DNA from: Hyphomicrobiales bacterium
Lineage (GTDB): Bacteria > Pseudomonadota > Alphaproteobacteria > Rhizobiales > Rhizobiaceae
DNA: 40,711 nt
NCBI GenBank assembly: GCA_900472785.1
Contig: UCJH01000068.1
Coordinates: forward strand, 1 to 40,711
Direction of reading: 5' to 3'
Part shown: piece by piece, positions 24,549 through 30,989 of the stretch
Layout of the letters: every line of letters starts with the position of its first letter
How positions within the stretch are numbered: the stretch's first letter is position 1
Notes under the pieces: model-generated
Told to the model about the DNA's origin: nothing
Seen by the model: only the letters and a program-made list of their open reading frames with translations
Database searches by the model: none
Translations under genes and position numbers: made by a program

Positions 24549-25504
24549 GACCAGGGACCTTTCGGTGGTTCGGAACCACCGCGACCCCAGCCGGTTGATG
24601 GAACGGAGCGCGATTTGCGCACGGGATTATCAGCCCTGACCGGCGGCGTCGAGACCGCTTGCATCTCGCGCGCCAGTTCCTGAAGGGCGGCGATGCGGTT
24701 TTCGGTCGCCGGATGGGTGGAAAACAGGTTGTCCATGCGCTCGCCGGAGAGCGGATTGATGATGAACATGTGGGCCGTGGCCGGATTGCGCTCGGCTTGG
24801 TCATTCGGGATTTGGTGCGAGACGCCGGCAATTTTCTGCAGGGCGGAGGCCAGCGCCAGCGGCTTGCCGCAGATCTCGGCACCGCGGCGGTCGGCGGAAT
24901 ATTCGCGGGTGCGGCTGATCGCCATCTGTACCAGCATGGCGGCAAGCGGCGCGACGATCATCGCGATCAGCGTGCCGATGAAACCGAGCGGATTGTTGTT
25001 TTCGCGATTGCCGCCAAAAAAGAAGGCGAAATTGCCAAGCATCGAGATGGCACCGGCGAGCGTCGCCGTGAGCGTCATGGTCAGGGTATCGCGGTTCTGA
25101 ACATGGGCGAGCTCATGCGCCATAACGCCGGCAACCTCATCGTAAGAGAGAGCATGAAGCAGGCCCGTCGATGCGGCGACGGCTGCATTTTCCGGGTTGC
25201 GGCCGGTGGCGAAAGCATTGGGCTGGGCGCTGTCGATAACGAACACACGCGGCATCGGCAGGCCGGCATTTTTCGCCAGATCGCGAACGATACCGTAATA
25301 TTCAGGCGCCGAACGCTCGTCCACCTCCTGCGCGTTATACATGCGCAGCACCATCTTGTCGGAGTTCCAATAGGAGAAGAAGTTCATGCCGGCAGCGATC
25401 AGAAGCGCGATCATCATGCCGCCCTTACCGCCGATGACGAATCCGACGGCCATGAACAGCGCAGTCATGAAGGCCAGCAGCATGGCGGTACGAACGAGAT
25501 TCAT
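24545..25504 (-). CDS. htpX: Membrane zinc metalloprotease HtpX
   Basis: HtpX is an inner-membrane M48 protease that helps degrade misfolded membrane proteins under stress. The 319-residue protein has two N-terminal membrane helices (about 5-25 and 29-47), HELAH with zinc ligands His130 and His134 and catalytic Glu131, two further hydrophobic segments (about 145-165 and 175-195), and third zinc ligand Glu201 (SRTREYSAD). The C-terminus is a low-complexity, basic tail rich in Gly, Pro and Ser. The ATG at 25504 is well placed and preceded by GGGAGAA. A sigma-32-like promoter (25575-25602) and a parS-like sequence lie upstream. The stop overlaps the start of rsmB. Confidence 0.96.
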   Translation of the reverse strand: MNLVRTAMLLAFMTALFMAVGFVIGGKGGMMIALLIAAGMNFFSYWNSDKMVLRMYNAQEVDERSAPEYYGIVRDLAKNAGLPMPRVFVIDSAQPNAFATGRNPENAAVAASTGLLHALSYDEVAGVMAHELAHVQNRDTLTMTLTATLAGAISMLGNFAFFFGGNRENNNPLGFIGTLIAMIVAPLAAMLVQMAISRTREYSADRRGAEICGKPLALASALQKIAGVSHQIPNDQAERNPATAHMFIINPLSGERMDNLFSTHPATENRIAALQELAREMQAVSTPPVRADNPVRKSRSVPSTGWGRGGSEPPKGPWS

Positions 25505-25528
25505 GAAATTCTCCCAGAAACGACGTTT

Positions 25529-25544
25529 GGTTTCACGTGAATCA
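25529..25544. promoter_or_regulatory. Degenerate parS-like site upstream of htpX
   Basis: GGTTTCACGTGAATCA matches parS (TGTTTCACGTGAAACA) at 14 of 16 positions with the core TTTCACGTGAA intact. It sits between the htpX start and its candidate promoter, in the htpX 5' untranslated region. Confidence 0.45.
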
Positions 25545-25574
25545 TTGCTTCCGTTTGCGCGGAAGTTTTCTATA

Positions 25575-25602
25575 TGATGGGGACAGTGGACCTATTCTTC
25601 AA
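25575..25602 (-). promoter_or_regulatory. Candidate heat-shock (RpoH) promoter of htpX
   Basis: On the minus strand, TTGAA (25602-25598), a 15-base spacer, and CCCCATCA (25582-25575) follow the sigma-32 pattern (CTTGAA, 13-17 bases, CCCCATNT). The -10 element is about 70 bases upstream of the htpX ATG. htpX is heat-induced in E. coli, which supports the reading. Confidence 0.45.
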
Positions 25603-25628
25603 TATTTTCCCGGAAATTTGGCTTTTCC

Positions 25629-25829
25629 ATGCAGAACGACAACGACAATCGGCCATCCCCACCGGAAAAGGTGCTGTCACCGGCTGCACAGCGGGCTTTG
25701 CAGGAGGCCGAGGCGCGGCGCAAGCTGCAGCAGGAGACGGAACCGCCTGTTGAACACGGCGGACGTGGCGGGGCCGATCCGGCGCGCTTTGGCGACTGGG
25801 AAATCAATGGCAGGGCCATCGACTTCTAA
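25629..25829 (+). CDS. DUF1674 / SDHAF4-like succinate dehydrogenase assembly protein
   Basis: This small 66-residue protein ends in the family hallmark GGRGGADPARFGDWEINGRAIDF (about residues 44-66), which matches the C-terminal GG..(D/E)PTRYGDWE..G...DF block of DUF1674. The eukaryotic member, SDHAF4, binds flavinylated succinate dehydrogenase subunit A and protects it before complex II assembly. The N-terminal half is charged and predicted helical or disordered (Glu/Ala/Arg/Gln-rich 12-37). The gene is divergent from htpX, with 124 bases between them, and is followed directly by GGAA-N4-TTCC palindromes and the nuclease-like gene. The family assignment is good; the function in bacteria is inferred from the eukaryotic protein. 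Confidence 0.8.
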   Translation: MQNDNDNRPSPPEKVLSPAAQRALQEAEARRKLQQETEPPVEHGGRGGADPARFGDWEINGRAIDF

Positions 25830-25874
25830 GGAAATAATTCCTGTTGAACTTCTGCGGTGAACGGAATATATTCC
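25830..25874. promoter_or_regulatory. Pair of GGAA-N4-TTCC palindromes
   Basis: GGAAATAATTCC (25830-25841) and GGAATATATTCC (25863-25874) are near-identical 12-base inverted repeats spaced 33 bases apart, i.e. three helical turns. They fill the 49 bases between the SDHAF4-like stop and the nuclease-like start. A dimeric regulator could bind both; none is recognised. Confidence 0.35.
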
Positions 25875-25878
25875 TTTA

Positions 25879-26355
25879 ATGGAACCGTTCAACCGCCCAG
25901 CGCCCTTCTATCTCGCCGTGTTGACGTGTGCTGCCTTTCTTGGCGCACCGCCGGCGCAGGCCTTTGATCGAACCGCAATCATCGAGGGACCGGTGCGGGC
26001 CGAGATCATTCGGGTGATCGACGGCGACACGCTGCTGGTCGCGGCAAAGCCCTGGCCGCAGCAGACCATGGAAGTTTATGTCCGTCTCCGCGGCATCGAC
26101 GCGCCGGAAATAAAATCGGATTGCGCATCGACGCGGACCCTCGGTGAACAGGCACAGGCCGCGCTGGCCGCCATGGCTGGCGAACAGTCCGAAATCCGGC
26201 TGCTGCATATTTCCGGCGACAAATATTTTGGCCGTGTTCTGGCCGATGTTACGCTGACCGACGGACGGAATCCGGCTCAGGAACTGCTTTCGGGCGGTTT
26301 TGTTCGTCAATATGATGGCGGGCGGAAGAACGCGGAGGTTTGTTCGTTTTGGTAA
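25879..26355 (+). CDS. Secreted thermonuclease-fold (SNase-like) protein
   Basis: This 158-residue protein has a signal peptide to about residue 28 (PPAQA) and one staphylococcal-nuclease OB-fold domain. The motifs VIDGDTLLV, VRLRGIDAPEIKSD (predicted catalytic Arg and Glu) and DKYFGRVLADV (second catalytic Arg) are all present, so nuclease activity is possible. The C-terminus (GGFVRQYDGGRKNAEVCSFW) is standard for short alphaproteobacterial members. It would act in the periplasm or outside the cell on DNA or RNA. ATG 25879 is four bases after a GGAATATATTCC palindrome and lacks a clear ribosome site. Many such proteins have no tested substrate, so the nuclease role stays an inference. Confidence 0.85.
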   Translation: MEPFNRPAPFYLAVLTCAAFLGAPPAQAFDRTAIIEGPVRAEIIRVIDGDTLLVAAKPWPQQTMEVYVRLRGIDAPEIKSDCASTRTLGEQAQAALAAMAGEQSEIRLLHISGDKYFGRVLADVTLTDGRNPAQELLSGGFVRQYDGGRKNAEVCSFW

Positions 26356-26429
26356 GAGAATTCCTCATTGCCAATTGGACAAACGGCTTTCCGGTTTCTG
26401 GCCGCGCATCGGAGTTCTGGGCAAGCCTA

Positions 26430-26552
26430 CCCCCTCTGTCGGCGACGCCGACATCTTCCCCTCAAGGGGGAGATTGGCCGTAGGCTTCCTGCGTTTCTGA
26501 CTTCGGCGTGAATCTCCCCCTTGAGCGGAGATTCACGAAGGCGCAGAGGGGG
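26430..26552. repeat. Palindromic intergenic repeat, family A copy 2
   Basis: This copy shares with 1285-1427 the CCCCCTCTGTC border, the CATCT.CCCC..CAAGGGGGAGATT arm, the central CTGACTTCGGCG and the mirrored right arm ending in GCAGAGGGGG. It is about 20 bases shorter in the centre, and its right arm is more degraded. It separates the convergent nuclease-like gene and acs. Confidence 0.82.
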
Positions 26553-26583
26553 TAAAACCGCAGGCACTGAAAGACCGAACGGA

Positions 26584-28536
26584 TCAACCCTTCTTGTTCT
26601 GCCGGTTGGCAATCAAGTCTTCCACCACGGCGGGATCGGCCAGCGTCGAGGTGTCGCCGAGCGCGCCAAAATCGTCTTCGGCGATCTTGCGCAGGATGCG
26701 GCGCATGATCTTGCCGGAGCGGGTTTTCGGCAGACCGGGAGCAAACTGGATCTTGTCGGGCGCGGCGATTGCACCGATTTCCTTGCGGACATGGGTGACA
26801 AGCTCCTTGCGCAGCGCGTCGGACCCCGTTTCACCGGCCATCAGCGTCACATAGCAATAGATGCCCTGGCCCTTGATATCGTGGGGATAGCCGACGACGG
26901 CCGCTTCCGCGACCAGATCATGGCTGACCAGCGCGGATTCGACTTCCGCCGTGCCCATGCGGTGGCCGGAGACGTTCAAGACGTCATCGACGCGGCCGGT
27001 GATCCAGTAATAGCCGTCCTCGTCGCGGCGGCAGCCGTCGCCGGTGAAATACTTGCCCTTGTAGGTGGCGAAATAGGTCTGGATGAAGCGCTTGTGATCG
27101 CCATAGACCGTGCGCATCTGGCCCGGCCAGCTGTCGGTGATGCAGAGATTGCCGTCGGCAGCACCTTCGAGCACATTGCCCTCGTTATCGACCAGCTGTG
27201 GCTTGACGCCGAAGAACGGCCGCGTGGCGGAGCCCGGTTTCAGCGCAGTGGCGCCGGGCAGCGGCGTGATCAGGATGCCGCCGGTTTCCGTCTGCCACCA
27301 GGTATCGACGACCGGGCAGCGATCCTCGCCGACAACATGATAATACCATTCCCAGGCTTCCGGATTGATCGGCTCACCGACAGAACCCAGCGTACGCAGG
27401 GACTTGCGCGATGACCGCGTCACGAATTCGTCGCCCTGACCCATCAGCGCGCGGATGGCGGTCGGGGCCGTGTAGAAGATGTTGACCTTGTGCTTGTCGA
27501 CGACATCCCAGAGACGCCCGGCATCCGGATAGGTCGGCACGCCCTCGAACATCAGCGTCGTCGCGCCGTTGGCGAGCGGGCCGTAGACGATGTAGGAATG
27601 GCCGGTGACCCAGCCGACATCGGCCGTGCACCAGTAGATATCGCCGTCGTGATAATCGAAGACATATTGATGCGTCATCGAGGCATAGACGAGATAGCCG
27701 CCCGTCGTGTGCAGCACGCCCTTCGGCTTGCCGGTCGAACCCGACGTGTAGAGGATGAACAGCGGATCCTCCGCCTTCATCTTCGCCGGCGGGCAATCGG
27801 CTTTCGCGCCGGCCACGGCCTGATGGTACCAGATATCGCGGCCCGCCACCCAATTGACCTTGCCGCCTGTGCGACGGACGACAACGACCGACTTGACCTC
27901 GACGCCGCCGCGCTTGGCAATCTCGATCGCCTGGTCGGTGTTGGCCTTCAGCGGGATCGGCTTGCCGCCGCGCAGACCCTCGTCGGCGGTGATGACGAAG
28001 GTCGATTCACAATCGACGATGCGGCCCGCCAGCGCGTCGGGCGAAAAGCCGCCGAAGACGATGGAATGCACGGCGCCGATGCGGGCGCAGGCGAGCATCG
28101 CATAGGCCGCTTCCGGGATCATCGGCATGTAGATGGTCACGCGGTCGCCTTTTCTGACGCCATTCGTCTTCAGCACATTGGCGAGACGGCAGACATGCTC
28201 GTAGAGCTCGCGATAGGTGACCTTCTTGTCGTCATAGGGATTGTCGCCCTCCCAGATGATCGCCACCTGGTCGCCGCGCTTATCGAGATGCCGGTCGATG
28301 CAATTGGTGGAGACGTTGGTCACGCCATCCTCGAACCACTTGATTGAAACCTTGCCCTCGAAGGAGGTGTTCTTGACCTTGGTATAGGGGGTGAACCAGT
28401 CGATCCGCTTGCCGTGCTCGGCCCAGAAAGCCTCCGGATCGGCGACGCTCTGCTTGTACCATTTCTGGTAGGTGGCGTTGTCGATCAGGGCCCGTTTCTT
28501 GGCATCCTTGAGGACCGGATAGGTTTTTGCAGACAT
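26584..28536 (-). CDS. acs: Acetyl-CoA synthetase (AMP-forming)
   Basis: Acs activates acetate with ATP and CoA via acetyl-AMP. The 650-residue protein matches the family length. It shows [17 protein letters not shown] (P-loop), [29 protein letters not shown] (acyl pocket), the [23 protein letters not shown] hinge and [11 protein letters not shown] with catalytic Lys609, the residue that is acetylated to switch off Acs in enteric bacteria. ATG 28536 follows GGAGGAA (28544-28549). A 17-residue upstream extension is not family sequence. It is divergent from trcR over a 234-base gap. A dyad GACAAA-N6-TTTGTC (28636-28653) in that gap could be an operator. The family A repeat lies downstream. Confidence 0.97.
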   Translation of the reverse strand: MSAKTYPVLKDAKKRALIDNATYQKWYKQSVADPEAFWAEHGKRIDWFTPYTKVKNTSFEGKVSIKWFEDGVTNVSTNCIDRHLDKRGDQVAIIWEGDNPYDDKKVTYRELYEHVCRLANVLKTNGVRKGDRVTIYMPMIPEAAYAMLACARIGAVHSIVFGGFSPDALAGRIVDCESTFVITADEGLRGGKPIPLKANTDQAIEIAKRGGVEVKSVVVVRRTGGKVNWVAGRDIWYHQAVAGAKADCPPAKMKAEDPLFILYTSGSTGKPKGVLHTTGGYLVYASMTHQYVFDYHDGDIYWCTADVGWVTGHSYIVYGPLANGATTLMFEGVPTYPDAGRLWDVVDKHKVNIFYTAPTAIRALMGQGDEFVTRSSRKSLRTLGSVGEPINPEAWEWYYHVVGEDRCPVVDTWWQTETGGILITPLPGATALKPGSATRPFFGVKPQLVDNEGNVLEGAADGNLCITDSWPGQMRTVYGDHKRFIQTYFATYKGKYFTGDGCRRDEDGYYWITGRVDDVLNVSGHRMGTAEVESALVSHDLVAEAAVVGYPHDIKGQGIYCYVTLMAGETGSDALRKELVTHVRKEIGAIAAPDKIQFAPGLPKTRSGKIMRRILRKIAEDDFGALGDTSTLADPAVVEDLIANRQNKKG

Positions 28537-28662
28537 GATGATTTCCTCCCTGCGCAGGCTGTCGGGACGGCACAACTCCCCGTGCACGGCCTCTTCGGTG
28601 GCAATACATATCAGGTCAAAGCACGGCGTCCATTAGACAAAAGGTCATTTGTCGGAGAAGAA

Positions 28663-28691
28663 TTGCATTTCTGCGACGACGCAGGTATAGA
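28663..28691 (+). promoter_or_regulatory. Candidate promoter of trcR
   Basis: TTGCAT (28663-28668), a 17-base spacer and TATAGA (28686-28691) resemble a housekeeping promoter 80 bases before the trcR start. Both elements are imperfect. The dyad AATTTCC-C-GGAAATT (28698-28712) follows at the predicted transcription start. Confidence 0.35.
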
Positions 28692-28770
28692 GGCGCTAAT
28701 TTCCCGGAAATTGAGTGGTTACACCCCACGGCCCGCGACACCGGCGCGGACGGACAGAAGGACTATATCC

Positions 28771-29466
28771 ATGGCTCAACAACTGCTTATGCCCAAAGCG
28801 ACGGCCGTATGGCTTGTTGACAACACCGCTCTGTCGTTCGAACAGATCGCCACGTTCTGCAAGCTGCACCCGCTCGAAGTGAAGGCGATCGCCGACGGCG
28901 AATCCGCCCAGGGCATCAAGGGCCTCGACCCGATTTCGACCGGCCAGCTGTCGCGCGACGAGATCGCCCGCGCCGAAGGCAACCCGAACCACAAGCTGAA
29001 GCTTTCCGAACCGAAGGTTCGCGTTCCGGACTCCAAGCGCAAGGGCCCGCGCTACACGCCGGTCTCCAAGCGCCAGGATCGCCCGAACGCCATTCTCTGG
29101 CTTGTGCGCAACCATTCCGAACTCAAGGACGCCCAGATCTCGCGTCTCGTCGGCACGACCAAGTCGACGATCGAGCAGATCCGCGAGCGCACCCACTGGA
29201 ATTCGACCAACCTGACGCCGATGGATCCCGTCACGCTCGGCCTTTGCACCCAGATCGACCTCGACCTCGAAGTCGAACGCGCCGCCAAGGGCCGGCCGCT
29301 GCCGACCGCCGCCGAACTCGGCGCGACGCTCGAAGCCTCCCGCGAGACCGAGAAGCTGCCTTTCAGCTACGATCGCGAGGAAGAAAAGGAAATCGACGCG
29401 GATGCGGTTTTTGCCAAGCTCAAGTCGCTGAAATCCGACCGCAAGGACGAAGACGACGACTATTGA
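28771..29466 (+). CDS. trcR: Cell cycle transcriptional regulator TrcR (DUF1013)
   Basis: This 231-residue protein belongs to the DUF1013 family, almost confined to alphaproteobacteria; family members have been called TrcR for a cell-cycle transcription role. It has two helix-turn-helix-like segments, residues about 11-45 (AVWLVDN..LSFEQIATFC) and 107-141 (ILWLVRNHSELKDAQISRLVGTTKSTIEQI). They resemble each other and suggest an internal duplication. The C-terminus is acidic (EEEKEIDADAVF..., ending DEDDDY). ATG 28771 follows AGAAGGA (28756-28762) at eight bases. A strong terminator follows at 29485-29518. The gene is transcribed divergently from acs. The family is certain, but direct knowledge of its targets is limited. 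Confidence 0.85.
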   Translation: MAQQLLMPKATAVWLVDNTALSFEQIATFCKLHPLEVKAIADGESAQGIKGLDPISTGQLSRDEIARAEGNPNHKLKLSEPKVRVPDSKRKGPRYTPVSKRQDRPNAILWLVRNHSELKDAQISRLVGTTKSTIEQIRERTHWNSTNLTPMDPVTLGLCTQIDLDLEVERAAKGRPLPTAAELGATLEASRETEKLPFSYDREEEKEIDADAVFAKLKSLKSDRKDEDDDY

Positions 29467-29484
29467 TCGGTGTCCACTACAGAC

Positions 29485-29518
29485 AAAAACCCGGGCCAGC
29501 GATGACCCGGGTTTTTTT
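29485..29518 (+). terminator. Strong bidirectional terminator after trcR
   Basis: AAAAACCCGGG (29485-29495) pairs with CCCGGGTTTTT (29506-29516) and is followed by more T. The A-run on the other side makes it a terminator also for the leftward ectC gene, whose stop is 30 bases away. Confidence 0.95.
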
Positions 29519-29547
29519 ATGCGTCGATTTCGACATGGATCAGTCCA

Positions 29548-29934
29548 TCAATAGGCCGAACCGCCCTGCTGATTGAGATTGTGACGCTCGGTGCCGCGCA
29601 GCGGCGGATTGAAGACGCTGACGAGAATGAGATCGCTGTCCCTGCCGCCGCGCAGATAATGCTTGTCGTGATTGTCGAGCACGTAGATATCGCCGGGCCG
29701 GATCGGGAAAACCTTGCCGTCCATATCCTCGACCTCGCCTTCGCCGGCGATGCAATAGCAGGCCTCGAGATGGTTGCGGTATTCCAGCAGCGAAACGGTG
29801 CCGGCCCGCACGACGGTGTGGCAGACGGTAAATCCCATGCCGTCACGCTCGGTCAGCAGCCGGTGGCTTGTGCCGCTGCCCCATTCGACGAAATGATCGG
29901 AGGATTCGACGTCGTTCAGGCTGCGGACAAACAT
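29548..29934 (-). CDS. ectC: Orphan ectoine synthase
   Basis: EctC cyclises N-gamma-acetyl-diaminobutyrate to the compatible solute ectoine. The 128-residue cupin protein matches the family along its whole length ([71 protein letters not shown]). Iron-ligand positions known from crystal structures are kept: Glu57, Tyr84 and His92 here. No ectA, ectB or ask_ect gene is in the window, so this is a solitary ectC, a known but poorly understood group. ATG 29934 has TGGAG at suitable spacing; the TTG at 29952 is less likely. It is divergent from a LysR gene with a dyad between them. The role may be ectoine synthesis from imported precursor, or another cyclisation. Confidence 0.88.
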   Translation of the reverse strand: MFVRSLNDVESSDHFVEWGSGTSHRLLTERDGMGFTVCHTVVRAGTVSLLEYRNHLEACYCIAGEGEVEDMDGKVFPIRPGDIYVLDNHDKHYLRGGRDSDLILVSVFNPPLRGTERHNLNQQGGSAY

Positions 29935-29985
29935 GGGGCGCTCCAGAGGCAAGGAAAACTAATGAGAAAAGGCCGAAACCGGACT

Positions 29986-30001
29986 GTTCAGGCTGATGAA
30001 C
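29986..30001. promoter_or_regulatory. Candidate LysR operator between ectC and lysR-type gene
   Basis: GTTCA-GGCTGA-TGAAC is a perfect 5-bp dyad containing the T-N11-A spacing of LysR-type boxes. It lies 52 bases upstream of the ectC start and 71 bases upstream of the regulator start, where an autoregulating LysR protein normally binds. Confidence 0.5.
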
Positions 30002-30011
30002 GCAATATCCA

Positions 30012-30040
30012 TTGACAGACCGACTCGATCAAATGATGCT
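30012..30040 (+). promoter_or_regulatory. Possible promoter of the LysR-type gene
   Basis: A consensus TTGACA (30012-30017) is followed after 17 bases by GATGCT, a weak -10. The predicted start would be some 25 bases before the regulator start codon, just downstream of the dyad operator. Confidence 0.35.
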
Positions 30041-30071
30041 TTCTTGTCTCACCTGTTAGGAATTCTTGTTA

Positions 30072-30989
30072 ATGTCCATGCCGTCGCTGAACGCACTGCG
30101 AACCTTTGAGGCCGCAGCGCGGCTCCTGAGTTTCGCGAAGGCCGGCGACGAGATGCACGTCACGCATGCCGCCGTCAGCCATCAGGTTCGTCACCTCGAA
30201 GACTGGTTCGGATTTGCGCTGTTCCAGCGGGCGGGCAGGGGCGTGCGCCTGACCGCCGCCGGCGAAAGCCTGGCAGCCGTGCTTTCGCTCGGTTTTTCCA
30301 GTATCGAAAAGGAATGCATGCGGCTCAAGCAGCGCGGCGCCCAGGAGCGCGTCACCGTTGCCTGCATCCCCTCGATCGCCAGCCGCTGGCTTATCCCGGC
30401 GCTGCCGCTGTTTGCCGAAAAATATCCGGGCCATGATGTCCGCGTGGTCTATGCCAGCGCGGAGAACAGGCTGCGGCAAACGGAATGCGACGTTCTGATC
30501 ACGCTCGGTGCCGATCCTTCGCCGAAAACCACCAGCCGCCGGCTGTTTTCAAGGCGCAACCAGCCCGTTGTGAGCCCACGCTATCTGGATGGCAAAGGCG
30601 GATCGTCCGGTATCGATTTTTCGACCGTCGATCTGCTGCATGACGAGACCACGGATCACTGGTCGGCTTGGTTCCGTCTGGCGGGCGTGGATCGCCAACG
30701 GCCCTTGCGCGGACCGGTGTTTCAGGACTTCAACATGCTGGCGACGGCCGTGGTGGCCGGCCATGGCGTGGCGCTTTGCCCGGTCGAGGTCATCCGCCGG
30801 GAAATTGCGGCCGGCGACCTCGTCGTGCTTTCTGCGCTTTCCATCCTTGATGACGAAGGCTATTTCCTGATTACCGGAGCCGATGCCGCGCCAGCGGCGA
30901 CACTCTTTTCCGCATGGTTTTCCGAGCTGATGCAGGACGATATCAGGCCGGATGCGCCGCCCGCCCGAAACCCCGCTCCCGCAGGGTGA
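30072..30989 (+). CDS. LysR-family transcriptional regulator (GcvA-like)
   Basis: This 305-residue regulator has an N-terminal winged HTH (about 4-62: LNALRTFEAAARLLSFAKAGDEMHVTHAAVSHQVRHLE) followed by a periplasmic-binding-protein-like effector domain (about 90-290). The HTH resembles GcvA/AmpR-type members. ATG 30072 is used; TTG 30066 (spacing five bases from AGGAA) and ATG 30078 are alternatives. It is divergent from ectC with a dyad operator between, so ectC is the most likely target. Its effector is unknown. The last 47 bases (30943-30989) overlap the 3' end of prpE on the opposite strand, and no terminator lies between the two stops. Confidence 0.92.
   Translation: MSMPSLNALRTFEAAARLLSFAKAGDEMHVTHAAVSHQVRHLEDWFGFALFQRAGRGVRLTAAGESLAAVLSLGFSSIEKECMRLKQRGAQERVTVACIPSIASRWLIPALPLFAEKYPGHDVRVVYASAENRLRQTECDVLITLGADPSPKTTSRRLFSRRNQPVVSPRYLDGKGGSSGIDFSTVDLLHDETTDHWSAWFRLAGVDRQRPLRGPVFQDFNMLATAVVAGHGVALCPVEVIRREIAAGDLVVLSALSILDDEGYFLITGADAAPAATLFSAWFSELMQDDIRPDAPPARNPAPAG

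Noticed and set aside
25846-25862. GAAC...GAAC pair resembling an alphaproteobacterial SOS box
   Set aside because: The spacing is nine bases; LexA boxes in this group need GTTC/GAAC direct repeats with seven.
26356-26583. Possible small gene between the nuclease-like gene and acs
   Set aside because: The gap is largely filled by the palindromic repeat, and its frames lack ribosome sites.
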